Below are positions 1 through 4,455 of a stretch of DNA of 10,823 nucleotides, piece by piece (position 1 is the stretch's first letter; each line of letters opens with the position of its first letter). The notes under the pieces were generated by a model. The model had not been told where the DNA came from, searched no databases, and saw only the letters and a program-made list of their open reading frames with translations. The stretch is taken from positions 1-10,823 of the forward strand of contig JOTC01000025.1 of the NCBI GenBank assembly GCA_000746705.1. The letters run 5' to 3'. Made by a program: the position numbers and the translations under genes. This DNA comes from Marine Group I thaumarchaeote SCGC AAA799-O18. GTDB lineage: Archaea > Thermoproteota > Nitrososphaeria > Nitrososphaerales > Nitrosopumilaceae.

Positions 1-58
1 TTTTTTTGTGTAACGATAGTATGTTTTTGTGACCTTTGAATGGAATTTCAATTTTCAT
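1..58 (-). CDS. DUF371-like protein, N-terminal fragment (runs off left edge)
   Basis: An open frame starts at an ATG (58 to 56, minus strand) and runs without a stop to the window edge. The 19 visible residues read MKIEIPFKGHKNILSLHKK. From memory, archaeal DUF371 proteins begin with a short strand followed by a Gly-His-x-Asn-(Ile/Val) and Thr-His-(Arg/Lys) pattern; the GHKNI and LHKK seen here fit that pattern. The function of DUF371 is unknown, so none is proposed. The gene diverges from the flavoprotein gene on the plus strand, and an AT box at about 78 to 87 lies about 25 bases upstream of this ATG, as expected for a leaderless archaeal transcript. With only 19 residues the family call is tentative; that a gene starts here is more secure. 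Confidence 0.55.
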   Translation of the reverse strand, partial: MKIEIPFKGHKNILSLHKK

Positions 59-77
59 ACTGTACAAAGATTGTAGA

Positions 78-87
78 TTAAATATTA
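78..87. promoter_or_regulatory. AT-rich TATA-like box between divergent genes
   Basis: The sequence TTAAATATTA has a palindromic AATATT core (81 to 86). It lies about midway between the ATG at 58 (minus) and the GTG at 106 (plus), about 24 to 26 bases from each, the usual archaeal TATA-to-start distance for leaderless transcripts. It could serve one or both genes. Placement is seen in the sequence; promoter function is inferred. Confidence 0.4.
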
Positions 88-105
88 GAATTGCTTAATA
101 CGATC

Positions 106-501
106 GTGGATCCAAAAGTGGAGAAACTGTTTGAGAAAAAAAATCTTATTTTTATTGCTACGATTAATCCTGATGGTTCACCACAGTTAACACCTGTTTG
201 GGGAAATTATATCGATAATCATATTTTGATTAATACAGCTGAGGGTAGGGTTAAGCATAAAAATGTCCAAAAGGACCCACGTGTTGCGGTCTCAGTTGTT
301 GACCATGATAATGCATTGAATATGATAACAATTAGAGGTAAAGTTGTTGAAATAATTCCTGATTATGATTATTCTCATATTAATGAATTAACAAAACAAT
401 ACATGGGTATTACTGAATACCCATTCAAAAAAGAAAATGAAAAGCGTATTATTTTCAAGATTGAACCTAAAAAAATTTTTGTTATGCCTGATATTAGATA
501 A
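106..501 (+). CDS. PPOX-class (pyridoxamine 5'-phosphate oxidase-like) F420/flavin-dependent protein
   Basis: A complete small protein of about 131 residues with the split-barrel flavin/F420 reductase signature. The first strands read FIATINPDGSPQLTPVW, followed by NTAEGRVKHKNVQKDPRVAVSVVD, which in this family forms the cofactor-phosphate-binding part with the conserved Lys/Arg and DPRVA motif. Such archaeal and actinobacterial proteins bind F420, FMN or related cofactors and reduce small substrates; the substrate here cannot be told. The first possible start after an upstream stop is TTG at 91. GTG at 106 is preferred because it begins at the typical MDPKVEKLF N-terminus and lies about 24 bases from a TATA-like box, fitting a leaderless transcript; TTG at 91 would lie nearly inside that box. 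It stops directly at a 28-bp palindrome. Length is normal for the family. Confidence 0.82.
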   Translation: MDPKVEKLFEKKNLIFIATINPDGSPQLTPVWGNYIDNHILINTAEGRVKHKNVQKDPRVAVSVVDHDNALNMITIRGKVVEIIPDYDYSHINELTKQYMGITEYPFKKENEKRIIFKIEPKKIFVMPDIR

Positions 502-528
502 TATTTCTAAATTCGAATTTAGAAATAT
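501..528. repeat. 28-bp perfect palindrome, copy 1
   Basis: The half-site ATATTTCTAAATTC is followed at once by its exact reverse complement, giving a 28-bp palindrome centred on TTCGAA. Its first base is the last base of the flavoprotein gene's TAA stop. The same 28 bases plus two following bases (AC) recur at 1661 to 1690. As RNA it could form a 12-bp hairpin with a UCGA loop, so it may end or protect the transcript; a protein-binding site or a dispersed repeat is also possible. Confidence 0.9.
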
Positions 529-583
529 ACGTAATTGAACATGACAAGACAAAATAATTTACAATAAAATTTAAAAGGTAAAT

Positions 584-592
584 AAAAAAAAA
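584..592 (-). terminator. Oligo-T (T9) terminator of the basic protein gene
   Basis: Nine A on the plus strand read as T9 on the minus strand, about 30 bases after the stop of the Lys/Arg/Ala-rich gene. Archaeal RNA polymerase commonly stops at such U-tracts without a required hairpin. Confidence 0.6.
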
Positions 593-622
593 TAGTGATG
601 ACGGAATTAACGAAAAAGTTGT

Positions 623-853
623 TTATCTTCTTCTTTTAGCAGCTTTTCGCTTTTTTCCGCCTTTCTTTTTTCCGCCTTTCTTTTTTCCGCCACGTTTTGC
701 TGCTTTTCGTCTACCACCTTTCTTAGCAGCTGCACGTCTCTTTCTCTTTGCAGCTGCTTTCTTAGCGGCAGCTTTTCGCTTTGCGGCGTTTCGCTTTCTA
801 GTGCGTGCTGCCTTCTTAGCAGCAGCACTTCGTTTGGCCTTAGATGTTGCCAT
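623..853 (-). CDS. Lys/Arg/Ala-rich histone-H1-like basic protein
   Basis: A 76-residue protein made almost only of Lys, Arg, Ala and Gly, beginning MATSKAKRSAAAKKAARTRK. Residues about 51 to 68 contain three repeats of a GGKKK unit, encoded by a 15-base tandem repeat (651 to 691 on the plus strand). There are no acidic residues and no globular domain. The composition resembles eukaryotic histone H1 tails and bacterial Hc1/AlgP-type proteins, which bind DNA without sequence specificity; a nucleoid or nucleic-acid-binding role is inferred from composition only. A ribosome-associated basic protein is an alternative. It has its own TATA box (about 878 to 886), a very short leader and a T9 terminator, so it is probably a single-gene transcript. 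Its GC content exceeds that of its neighbours, which the Ala/Arg/Gly codons explain. Other frames over this stretch are open only because of the repeats. Confidence 0.8.
   Translation of the reverse strand: MATSKAKRSAAAKKAARTRKRNAAKRKAAAKKAAAKRKRRAAAKKGGRRKAAKRGGKKKGGKKKGGKKRKAAKRRR
651..691. repeat. 15-bp tandem repeat (about 2.7 copies) inside the basic protein gene
   Basis: The unit TTTTTTCCGCCTTTC occurs at 651 to 665, again at 666 to 680, and a partial third copy follows to 691. On the minus strand it encodes GGKKK repeats. Such in-frame repeats can gain or lose units by slippage, so the repeat number may vary between strains. Confidence 0.85.
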
Positions 854-877
854 TAATTTTCCGGCATGATATTAAGT

Positions 878-886
878 CATATATAG
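878..886 (-). promoter_or_regulatory. TATA box of the basic protein gene
   Basis: Minus-strand TATATATG centred near 882 lies about 29 bases upstream of the ATG at 853. Transcription would start near 856, leaving a leader of only a few bases. A purine-rich stretch usable as a BRE is not obvious. Confidence 0.55.
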
Positions 887-1064
887 TTAAAGTCACGTAT
901 TTTTGCTCATTTACAGCGTTTTTTTGACTTAATTTTTTTTACCGATCACGATTTTTTGTAAAAAAGAGGGGTTTAGCTTTTGAACCTAACTAAAAAAGAT
1001 ACTCGGTTTCTTATTGGTCTACCAAGGTGTTTTTGTGTTTGGATCTTGTATATACGAATAAGTG
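887..1064. other. Part of the gene-free stretch 854-1170, no gene seen
   Basis: The stretch is AT-rich and contains stops in all frames. The only marks noted are GGGGTTTA at 968 to 975, which matches the arms of the inverted repeat at 1065 to 1142, and a palindromic GTATATAC at about 1048 to 1055 that could act as a TATA box in either direction. No coding or RNA gene can be supported. Confidence 0.4.
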
Positions 1065-1142
1065 TTAAACCCCCCCTGATTTTGACAGATTTTGAAAAAA
1101 TCACTCGCTTCCTAATTTAGTGATCTATAAGGGGGGGTTTAA
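1065..1142. repeat. Inverted repeat with C7/G7 core (12-bp arms, 54-base spacer)
   Basis: TTAAACCCCCCC at 1065 to 1076 is exactly complementary to GGGGGGGTTTAA at 1131 to 1142. The spacer holds a second, 6-bp inverted repeat (ATCACT/AGTGAT) and a direct repeat of GATTTTGA. In AT-rich DNA a seven-base C run paired with a seven-base G run is striking. It lies 3' of the DUF2299-like gene and upstream of the basic protein gene, so it may be a structured 3' end, a small RNA, or the ends of a tiny mobile element with TTAA termini. Function is not known. Confidence 0.7.
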
Positions 1143-1170
1143 TTTCTAGGCATAATTAACAAAATATCAA

Positions 1171-1611
1171 TTAAAACATCTTATACAGAAATTGACTAGT
1201 TTTATCACTCATTTCTATGATTTTTGTTAGTATTTTGATAAAGTTAGGCTGGTTCAACTGATCTTTTTTATCTAATACAATGTAAACCCCTACCTTTTTC
1301 ATACCATCCTCATCAAAAAACTTGTTAATTGCCTTTATTGAATAACAAAAATCTGTTATTTTTTTCTCAAAGTTTTCTTTTTCCTTTTGATTTAATTTCA
1401 AATATCTTATCATTTGTTTACTTTTCAGCGGAATCTTTACACCAATTACTAGTACATTGGACTGTTGTTTTGGCTCAAAAATTTCTAAATTATTATTAAA
1501 TGCATCAGCATTTTTTATTATAATTTTGAAATTATCTTCTGTTTTTATTTCATTAAATGAATAATTTTCTTGAACTAACCATCGTTCAACGCTCTCGTGT
1601 AAATTTTTCAC
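1171..1611 (-). CDS. DUF2299-like protein of unknown function
   Basis: A complete 146-residue protein. It starts with an amphipathic helix (HESVERWLVQENYSF), has alternating strands (FKIIIKNADAF, NNLEIFEPKQQSNVLVIGVKI), then a charged helix-rich middle (residues about 70 to 100), a strand (KKVGVYIVLDK) and a C-terminal helix. This order resembles the archaeal DUF2299 family as remembered, which also has a helix, a strand pair ending in a V-x-x-G turn, and a helical C-terminus; no catalytic residues are evident and no function is proposed. GTG at 1611 is the first start codon after an in-frame upstream TAA, so the start is well bounded. A palindrome and 49 further bases separate it from the two-helix membrane protein gene upstream. 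No signal peptide or membrane segment. Confidence 0.7.
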   Translation of the reverse strand: MKNLHESVERWLVQENYSFNEIKTEDNFKIIIKNADAFNNNLEIFEPKQQSNVLVIGVKIPLKSKQMIRYLKLNQKEKENFEKKITDFCYSIKAINKFFDEDGMKKVGVYIVLDKKDQLNQPNFIKILTKIIEMSDKTSQFLYKMF

Positions 1612-1660
1612 ATTTATTGAATATTCTTAGCAAATCTATGTTTTACCATATGGATTTAAT

Positions 1661-1688
1661 ATATTTCTAAATTCGAATTTAGAAATAT
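1661..1688. repeat. 28-bp perfect palindrome, copy 2
   Basis: Identical to the copy at 501 to 528, and the identity continues for two more bases (AC, 1689 to 1690) while the left flank differs. It lies 19 bases beyond the stop codon of the two-helix membrane protein gene and 49 bases upstream of the DUF2299-like gene. Like copy 1 it is directly 3' of a gene that lacks an oligo-T terminator. Confidence 0.9.
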
Positions 1689-1707
1689 ACTCATAAATGA
1701 TGTTATC

Positions 1708-1932
1708 TTAAATATTTACACCGTACCAAGTGTCCGGAATAGGAGCAAACCCAGCTAGGGATATATCAAGAATGATTCCCACAGCTAACAGTATTAGACC
1801 TAGATACATGCATTTTTTTGCTTTTTCACGATCATCCCTTCTTAACGCAAAATATGCAATTATTCCACCAATTATTCCCAAAAATATCGGTAAAAGATAC
1901 CACCAATTACTTCTTTTTCTCTCTGGATACAT
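1708..1932 (-). CDS. Small two-helix membrane protein
   Basis: A 74-residue protein with a basic N-terminus (MYPERKRSN) and two hydrophobic segments, residues about 11 to 29 (WYLLPIFLGIIGGIIAYFAL) and 42 to 61 (MYLGLILLAVGIILDISLAG), joined by a charged loop RRDDREKAKK. The positive-inside rule places both the N-terminus and the loop on charged faces, so the topology is uncertain, perhaps a hairpin. Similar WWYLLPI-type two-helix segments occur in small thaumarchaeal membrane proteins, as remembered; function unknown. The gene follows the zinc-ribbon gene by 29 bases on the same strand and is probably cotranscribed. There is no T-tract after its stop; the 28-bp palindrome lies there instead. 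Confidence 0.72.
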   Translation of the reverse strand: MYPERKRSNWWYLLPIFLGIIGGIIAYFALRRDDREKAKKCMYLGLILLAVGIILDISLAGFAPIPDTWYGVNI

Positions 1933-1961
1933 TTCTTCTAAATTTTCTTTTTATTTAGTAA

Positions 1962-2210
1962 TTAATTTCTGTTTTTAGTGTTTTTTTGTACTTGATTTAT
2001 CTCAATTTCTACTGTTTCAAGTGGTTCTTCTACCTGGTTTCTTTTTATCGAAAACATTTTTGGCTTGTCAAAATCATTACTGCAATCAGGACAGGCATAA
2101 ACCAAAATTCTATGCTCATTAGGTGCCTTTGGATTAGAAAGTCGTGGATAATAGACTAATCTTGCTCCACAATCAACACAATATCTATTGGTTCGTCTAG
2201 TTCTGGTCAA
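1962..2210 (-). CDS. Small zinc-ribbon protein
   Basis: An 82-residue protein with two CxxC pairs: C11-V-D-C14 and C40-P-D-C43, spaced as in a zinc ribbon. The N-terminus is basic (MTRTRRTNR) and the C-terminal tail is rich in Asn, Lys and Glu without predicted structure. A nucleic-acid-binding or protein-adaptor role is possible but cannot be shown. The start is TTG at 2210; it is supported by a perfect AGGAGG Shine-Dalgarno sequence (2222 to 2217 on the minus strand) six bases upstream. The two-helix membrane protein gene follows after 29 bases, so the two probably share a transcript. Confidence 0.75.
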   Translation of the reverse strand: MTRTRRTNRYCVDCGARLVYYPRLSNPKAPNEHRILVYACPDCSNDFDKPKMFSIKRNQVEEPLETVEIEINQVQKNTKNRN

Positions 2211-2216
2211 TGTGAA

Positions 2217-2222
2217 CCTCCT
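2217..2222 (-). promoter_or_regulatory. Strong Shine-Dalgarno site that fixes a TTG start
   Basis: Minus-strand AGGAGG lies six bases before TTG at 2210. It matches the 3' end of archaeal 16S rRNA (CCUCCU) and is the main reason to accept the unusual start codon of the zinc-ribbon gene. Confidence 0.75.
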
Positions 2223-2315
2223 GCATTATCACTAATATGCGATCATCTATTAGATCTATGTAGTCTAATTCCCTCAACCAATTAGTTCCATCGATCAATG
2301 CTTAAAATTATGATT

Positions 2316-2323
2316 AAAAAAAA
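2316..2323 (-). terminator. Oligo-T (T8) terminator after tRNA-Asn
   Basis: Eight A on the plus strand are T8 on the minus strand, starting four bases after the tRNA discriminator base. This is typical of short archaeal tRNA transcripts. Confidence 0.65.
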
Positions 2324-2327
2324 TATG

Positions 2328-2401
2328 CGCCGCCCGTCAGACTTGAACTGACGACCAACGGATTAACAGTCCGACGCTCTACCACGCTGAGCTAGGGCGG
2401 C
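2328..2401 (-). tRNA. tRNA-Asn (anticodon GTT)
   Basis: A full cloverleaf of 74 bases folds on the minus strand. The acceptor stem is GCCGCCC/GGGCGGC (seven pairs). The D arm is GCTC/GAGC. The anticodon loop is CTGTTAA with anticodon GTT, read as Asn. The T arm is GTCAG-TTCAAGT-CTGAC. The discriminator is G and no CCA is encoded, so it is added after transcription. There is no intron. The outermost anticodon-stem pair (27-43) is a T-T mismatch, the only irregularity. A TATA-like element lies upstream (about 2427 to 2435) and a T8 terminator directly downstream, so it is a stand-alone transcript placed between two protein gene groups. Confidence 0.97.
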
Positions 2402-2426
2402 ATAGATTTTCTACCTAGACAAAAGC

Positions 2427-2435
2427 GATTTAATC
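2427..2435 (-). promoter_or_regulatory. TATA-like element of the tRNA gene
   Basis: Minus-strand GATTAAATC is centred about 30 bases upstream of the first tRNA base, in a spacer otherwise free of signals. Position fits an archaeal tRNA promoter; strength is unknown. Confidence 0.45.
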
Positions 2436-2446
2436 CTTGCTATAAT

Positions 2447-2454
2447 AAAAAAAA
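2447..2454 (-). terminator. Oligo-T (T8) terminator at the end of the ribosomal operon tail
   Basis: T8 on the minus strand begins eight bases after the stop of the 96-residue ORF. If that ORF is cotranscribed with uL6, this is the end of the ribosomal protein operon. Confidence 0.6.
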
Positions 2455-2461
2455 GACATAA

Positions 2462-2752
2462 TTATTCATTAAATTGCGAAAAAAACTCAATAATTTCTTC
2501 ATTATACTTTTCAACAATTTCCACTATTTGCATGTGTTCATCCGGAGTTGGCTCCCTTTTATGGAAAACTTGAAATGCACTCAATGCAGAACCTACCATT
2601 TCTCCTACAAAAAACCCACATAAGAAATCTCCAGTATTTTTACATTTCCAAACTTTACCAATTCGTGGAGATGCGCCAGCAGTACGATAAAGTTCTAGCG
2701 TCTCAGAAATCAGTTTGTTTGTTTGTTTTATGAATTCGGCATCAAGTACCAT
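2462..2752 (-). CDS. Conserved-looking protein of unknown function after uL6
   Basis: A complete 96-residue soluble protein beginning MVLDAEFIKQTNKLISETLE. It appears all-helical: an N-terminal helix (4 to 23), a short linker with Lys/Cys (VWKCKNTGD), a hydrophobic helix with small residues (CGFFVGEMVGSALSAFQVFH, residues about 45 to 64) and a C-terminal acidic helix (PTPDEHMQIVEIVEKYNEEIIEFF). I do not recognise the family. It follows uL6 by 38 bases on the same strand and ends before a T8 tract, so it is probably the last gene of the ribosomal operon. The spacer upstream has no clear TATA box or Shine-Dalgarno sequence, so an own promoter is less likely but not excluded. It occupies the place where other archaea continue with eL32, eL19 and uL18. 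Confidence 0.72.
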   Translation of the reverse strand: MVLDAEFIKQTNKLISETLELYRTAGASPRIGKVWKCKNTGDFLCGFFVGEMVGSALSAFQVFHKREPTPDEHMQIVEIVEKYNEEIIEFFSQFNE

Positions 2753-2790
2753 ATTTTCTGATCAAAATACAACATAAAATAACTGTTTTA

Positions 2791-3348
2791 TTATTTTTCT
2801 ATTCCTTTTGATTTGAAATACTTGTAAATTCCATCAAGAAACACTCTATGATCTTTGTTTTTTACTTTAGATCTTAATTGGATTTCCGCGGCAGTTTGTG
2901 TAACATCTGTTAGAATTGGTCCTGTTATTATAAGGTCATCACCTTTAGGTACTACTTTGGTTTCACCCCAAATTTTAGTAACTCTAGGTGCTTTTTCACC
3001 TTGGAAATTTTCAATTAAAACTTTTTTACCATCAATTTTTATAGTAATTGGAAAGTGTGAAGAAACAATTTTCATCTTTACAGTATAACCATCTATAATA
3101 CCTTCACAAAGTGTTTGAATTAATGATTTTGCAGTGTTTAATATTGCGTAGTCTTTTTTTCTTGTACCGACAGCACTAAGGTGTATTTTATTATTATTGA
3201 TGCTTATATTGACTGGTATTTTTTTGAAATTTTTATACGTTTTACCCAAAGGTCCTTCAACTTGTAACATTGAATTTTTTAAATTAACTTTAACATTTTG
3301 TGGTATATCAATTTCTGTTTCAAAATTTTTTGTTTGACTAATAGACAT
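2791..3348 (-). CDS. rpl6: Ribosomal protein uL6 (L6)
   Basis: A complete 185-residue large-subunit protein that sits near the sarcin-ricin loop and the factor-binding site. It has the two-fold repeated L6 fold: the first domain carries VKVNLKNSMLQVEGPLGKTYKNF (residues about 18 to 41), the second carries HFPITIKIDGKKVLIENFQGEKAPR, as in archaeal and eukaryotic L9/L6. The C-terminal helix reads KNKDHRVFLDGIYKYFKSKG. Length is typical for archaea. The ATG overlaps the end of uS8 by 11 bases, and a GGAGG lies in the uS8 coding end 13 bases upstream. It is the last recognisable ribosomal protein gene of the cluster; eL32, eL19, uL18, uS5, uL30 and uL15 do not follow. Confidence 0.96.
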   Translation of the reverse strand: MSISQTKNFETEIDIPQNVKVNLKNSMLQVEGPLGKTYKNFKKIPVNISINNNKIHLSAVGTRKKDYAILNTAKSLIQTLCEGIIDGYTVKMKIVSSHFPITIKIDGKKVLIENFQGEKAPRVTKIWGETKVVPKGDDLIITGPILTDVTQTAAEIQLRSKVKNKDHRVFLDGIYKYFKSKGIEK

Positions 3349-3724
3349 ATCCTATCAAAAATCCTCCTAAACCTTTGTTTGCAGCTTCATGATGTGACAT
3401 AACACCTTGATTTGTAGTTACAATTAACATTCCTCTATTAAATGATGGAAGAAATCGTTCTTCCCAAAGATTGTATTCATTTTTTGTTACTTTAAACCTA
3501 GGTGTAATTACTCCACATTTTGTAATCTTTGCTAACAGTCGGATTCTAAATTTTCCTCCACGATTGTCCTCAATCTGTTCAAATTCTCCAATATAGCCCT
3601 CATTTTTTAACGTAGCGAGTACCTTGGTCGCAAGTTTCGAAGCAGGCAAAATAATACAATCAGTTTTTTTTTCAGAATTGTATAGTGTGGTAAATAAATT
3701 TGCTAAGACATTAATCGCTGGCAT
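3338..3724 (-). CDS. rps8: Ribosomal protein uS8 (S8)
   Basis: A 128-residue small-subunit protein that binds the central domain of 16S rRNA (helix 21). It starts at MPAINVLANLFTTLYN, the normal archaeal N-terminus, and ends with GGFLIGYVY, the usual aromatic C-terminus. The conserved loop RGMLIVTTNQGVMSHHEA is complete. An open frame continues 60 codons upstream, but that part is antisense-phase reading of the uS14 gene and is not part of the protein. ATG at 3724 is preceded by AGGTGA (3734 to 3729), which overlaps the uS14 stop codon, so translation is probably coupled. It overlaps the uL6 start by 11 bases. Confidence 0.95.
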   Translation of the reverse strand: MPAINVLANLFTTLYNSEKKTDCIILPASKLATKVLATLKNEGYIGEFEQIEDNRGGKFRIRLLAKITKCGVITPRFKVTKNEYNLWEERFLPSFNRGMLIVTTNQGVMSHHEAANKGLGGFLIGYVY

Positions 3725-3728
3725 ACTT

Positions 3729-3734
3729 TCACCT
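3729..3734 (-). promoter_or_regulatory. Shine-Dalgarno site of uS8 overlapping the uS14 stop
   Basis: Minus-strand AGGTGA contains the uS14 stop codon TGA and lies four bases before the uS8 ATG. It matches the anti-Shine-Dalgarno CACCU and decides the uS8 start at 3724 against longer upstream options. Confidence 0.75.
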
Positions 3735-3923
3735 AGTTTTATTAAACCCCAAAGATACTGCGACTTCACGAAAACAACGTCTGCATAAGTATAGATTGTA
3801 TTTTTGTATAACAGCTGTATAGTCACCACATCTTTTACACCATTTTGAACCCCTACCAAATTTCTTTTCAACCCTTGGTGTATAACCAGTTCCACGATCT
3901 CCAAATGATCTATTTTTTGCCAT
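3729..3923 (-). CDS. rps14: Ribosomal protein uS14 (S14, zinc-binding form)
   Basis: A 64-residue small-subunit protein of the 30S head. It has the zinc-binding form with C29-K-R-C32 and C47-R-R-C50, the four metal ligands, followed by [10 protein letters not shown], the conserved helix of the family. The N-terminal arm ([20 protein letters not shown]) is about ten residues longer than in many archaea. ATG at 3923 overlaps the corrected uL5 stop codon as TAATG, with GGTGA in the uL5 end ten bases upstream. This junction is visible only if the uL5 frameshift is corrected. Confidence 0.95.
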   Translation of the reverse strand: MAKNRSFGDRGTGYTPRVEKKFGRGSKWCKRCGDYTAVIQKYNLYLCRRCFREVAVSLGFNKTR

Positions 3924-4445
3924 TAAGCAATTTTCACCATAAATTCTTTTGTCAAAAATTCAGCTGTGTCTTTTTTTGTTATTCTATGTTTTTTTCCAAT
4001 TTTTGCTTTATGTTTGCTTCGTAGTTTAATATTAAATCCTGATCTTGTAAGGGCAACTGAAACATTTAATCCTAAAATTCCAATTTTATGGTCATATTTT
4101 TACTCCGGGGATATCAATATGTTCTGAAATTCCAAATGAAAAATTACCTTCATTGTCAAGAGTTCTTTCATTAATTTGATTACCCTTTGCTTCCAATAAT
4201 TTTTTCAATAATGATGTAGCATCATTTCCTCTTATAGTTATGGCTACTCCAATAGGTTCACCTTTTCTAACTCCCCAATCTCTTTGGCTTTTTTTTGCTT
4301 GCCGTGAGTTTACTTTTCCCTTAATAATTTGATTTAAAGCTGCTTTTGCAGTTTCAATTTGTTCGCCTGATTTTCCAACTCCCATATTCAAAACCACCTT
4401 ATTAAGGTGAATTTTCTTCATGATATTTTCAGTTTGTTGAGACAT
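3923..4445 (-). CDS. rpl5: Ribosomal protein uL5 (L5), frameshifted in this sequence
   Basis: uL5 binds 5S rRNA and contacts the P-site tRNA in the large subunit. The first frame starts at 4445 ([20 protein letters not shown]) and reaches a premature TGA at 4092 after 117 residues, ending IDIPGVKI. The missing C-terminal third lies in the next frame: after GVK, reading [20 protein letters not shown] and on to TKEFMVKIA, with stop at 3925 to 3923. Removing one base from the A5 run at about 4096 to 4100 restores GVKYD-x-x-IGI-x-G, a conserved uL5 stretch, and a 173-residue protein of normal length. The restored stop overlaps the uS14 start (TAATG). AGGTGAT (4455 to 4449), overlapping the eS4 stop, is the ribosome binding site. 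A base-calling error is the likeliest cause. Confidence 0.93.
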
Positions 4446-4448
4446 ATT

Positions 4449-4455
4449 ATCACCT
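4449..4455 (-). promoter_or_regulatory. Shine-Dalgarno site of uL5 overlapping the eS4 stop
   Basis: Minus-strand AGGTGAT contains the eS4 stop codon TGA and ends three bases before the uL5 ATG. It is the same arrangement as between uS14 and uS8, and suggests that ribosomes ending on eS4 restart on uL5. Confidence 0.75.

Noticed and set aside
651..691. Possible CRISPR or other array
   Set aside because: Units are 15 bases, contiguous and without spacers, and encode GGKKK in frame. This is a coding tandem repeat.
607..828. Second minus-strand open frame over the basic protein gene
   Set aside because: It is an out-of-frame reading of the repetitive gene (Arg/Leu/Glu/Lys-rich). The real frame has a TATA box, an ATG and a simple, H1-like composition.
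1730..1978. Plus-strand open frame opposite the two-helix membrane protein
   Set aside because: The minus-strand frame has a basic N-terminus and two clean membrane segments; the plus-strand product is an antisense shadow without a coherent pattern.
2402..2461. tRNA intron or second RNA gene beside tRNA-Asn
   Set aside because: The tRNA folds without an intron, and the 60-base spacer holds only a TATA-like box and a T8 tract.
3725..3904. N-terminal extension of uS8
   Set aside because: The open frame continues 60 codons upstream of uS8 but overlaps uS14 in another frame. uS8 has a normal N-terminus at MPAIN and a Shine-Dalgarno site directly before it.
4090..4102. Programmed frameshift as the main explanation for uL5
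   Set aside because: No stimulator structure or conserved shift signal was recognised, uL5 is not known to be made this way, and two further indels of the same kind occur in neighbouring genes. An error in the sequence is more economical.
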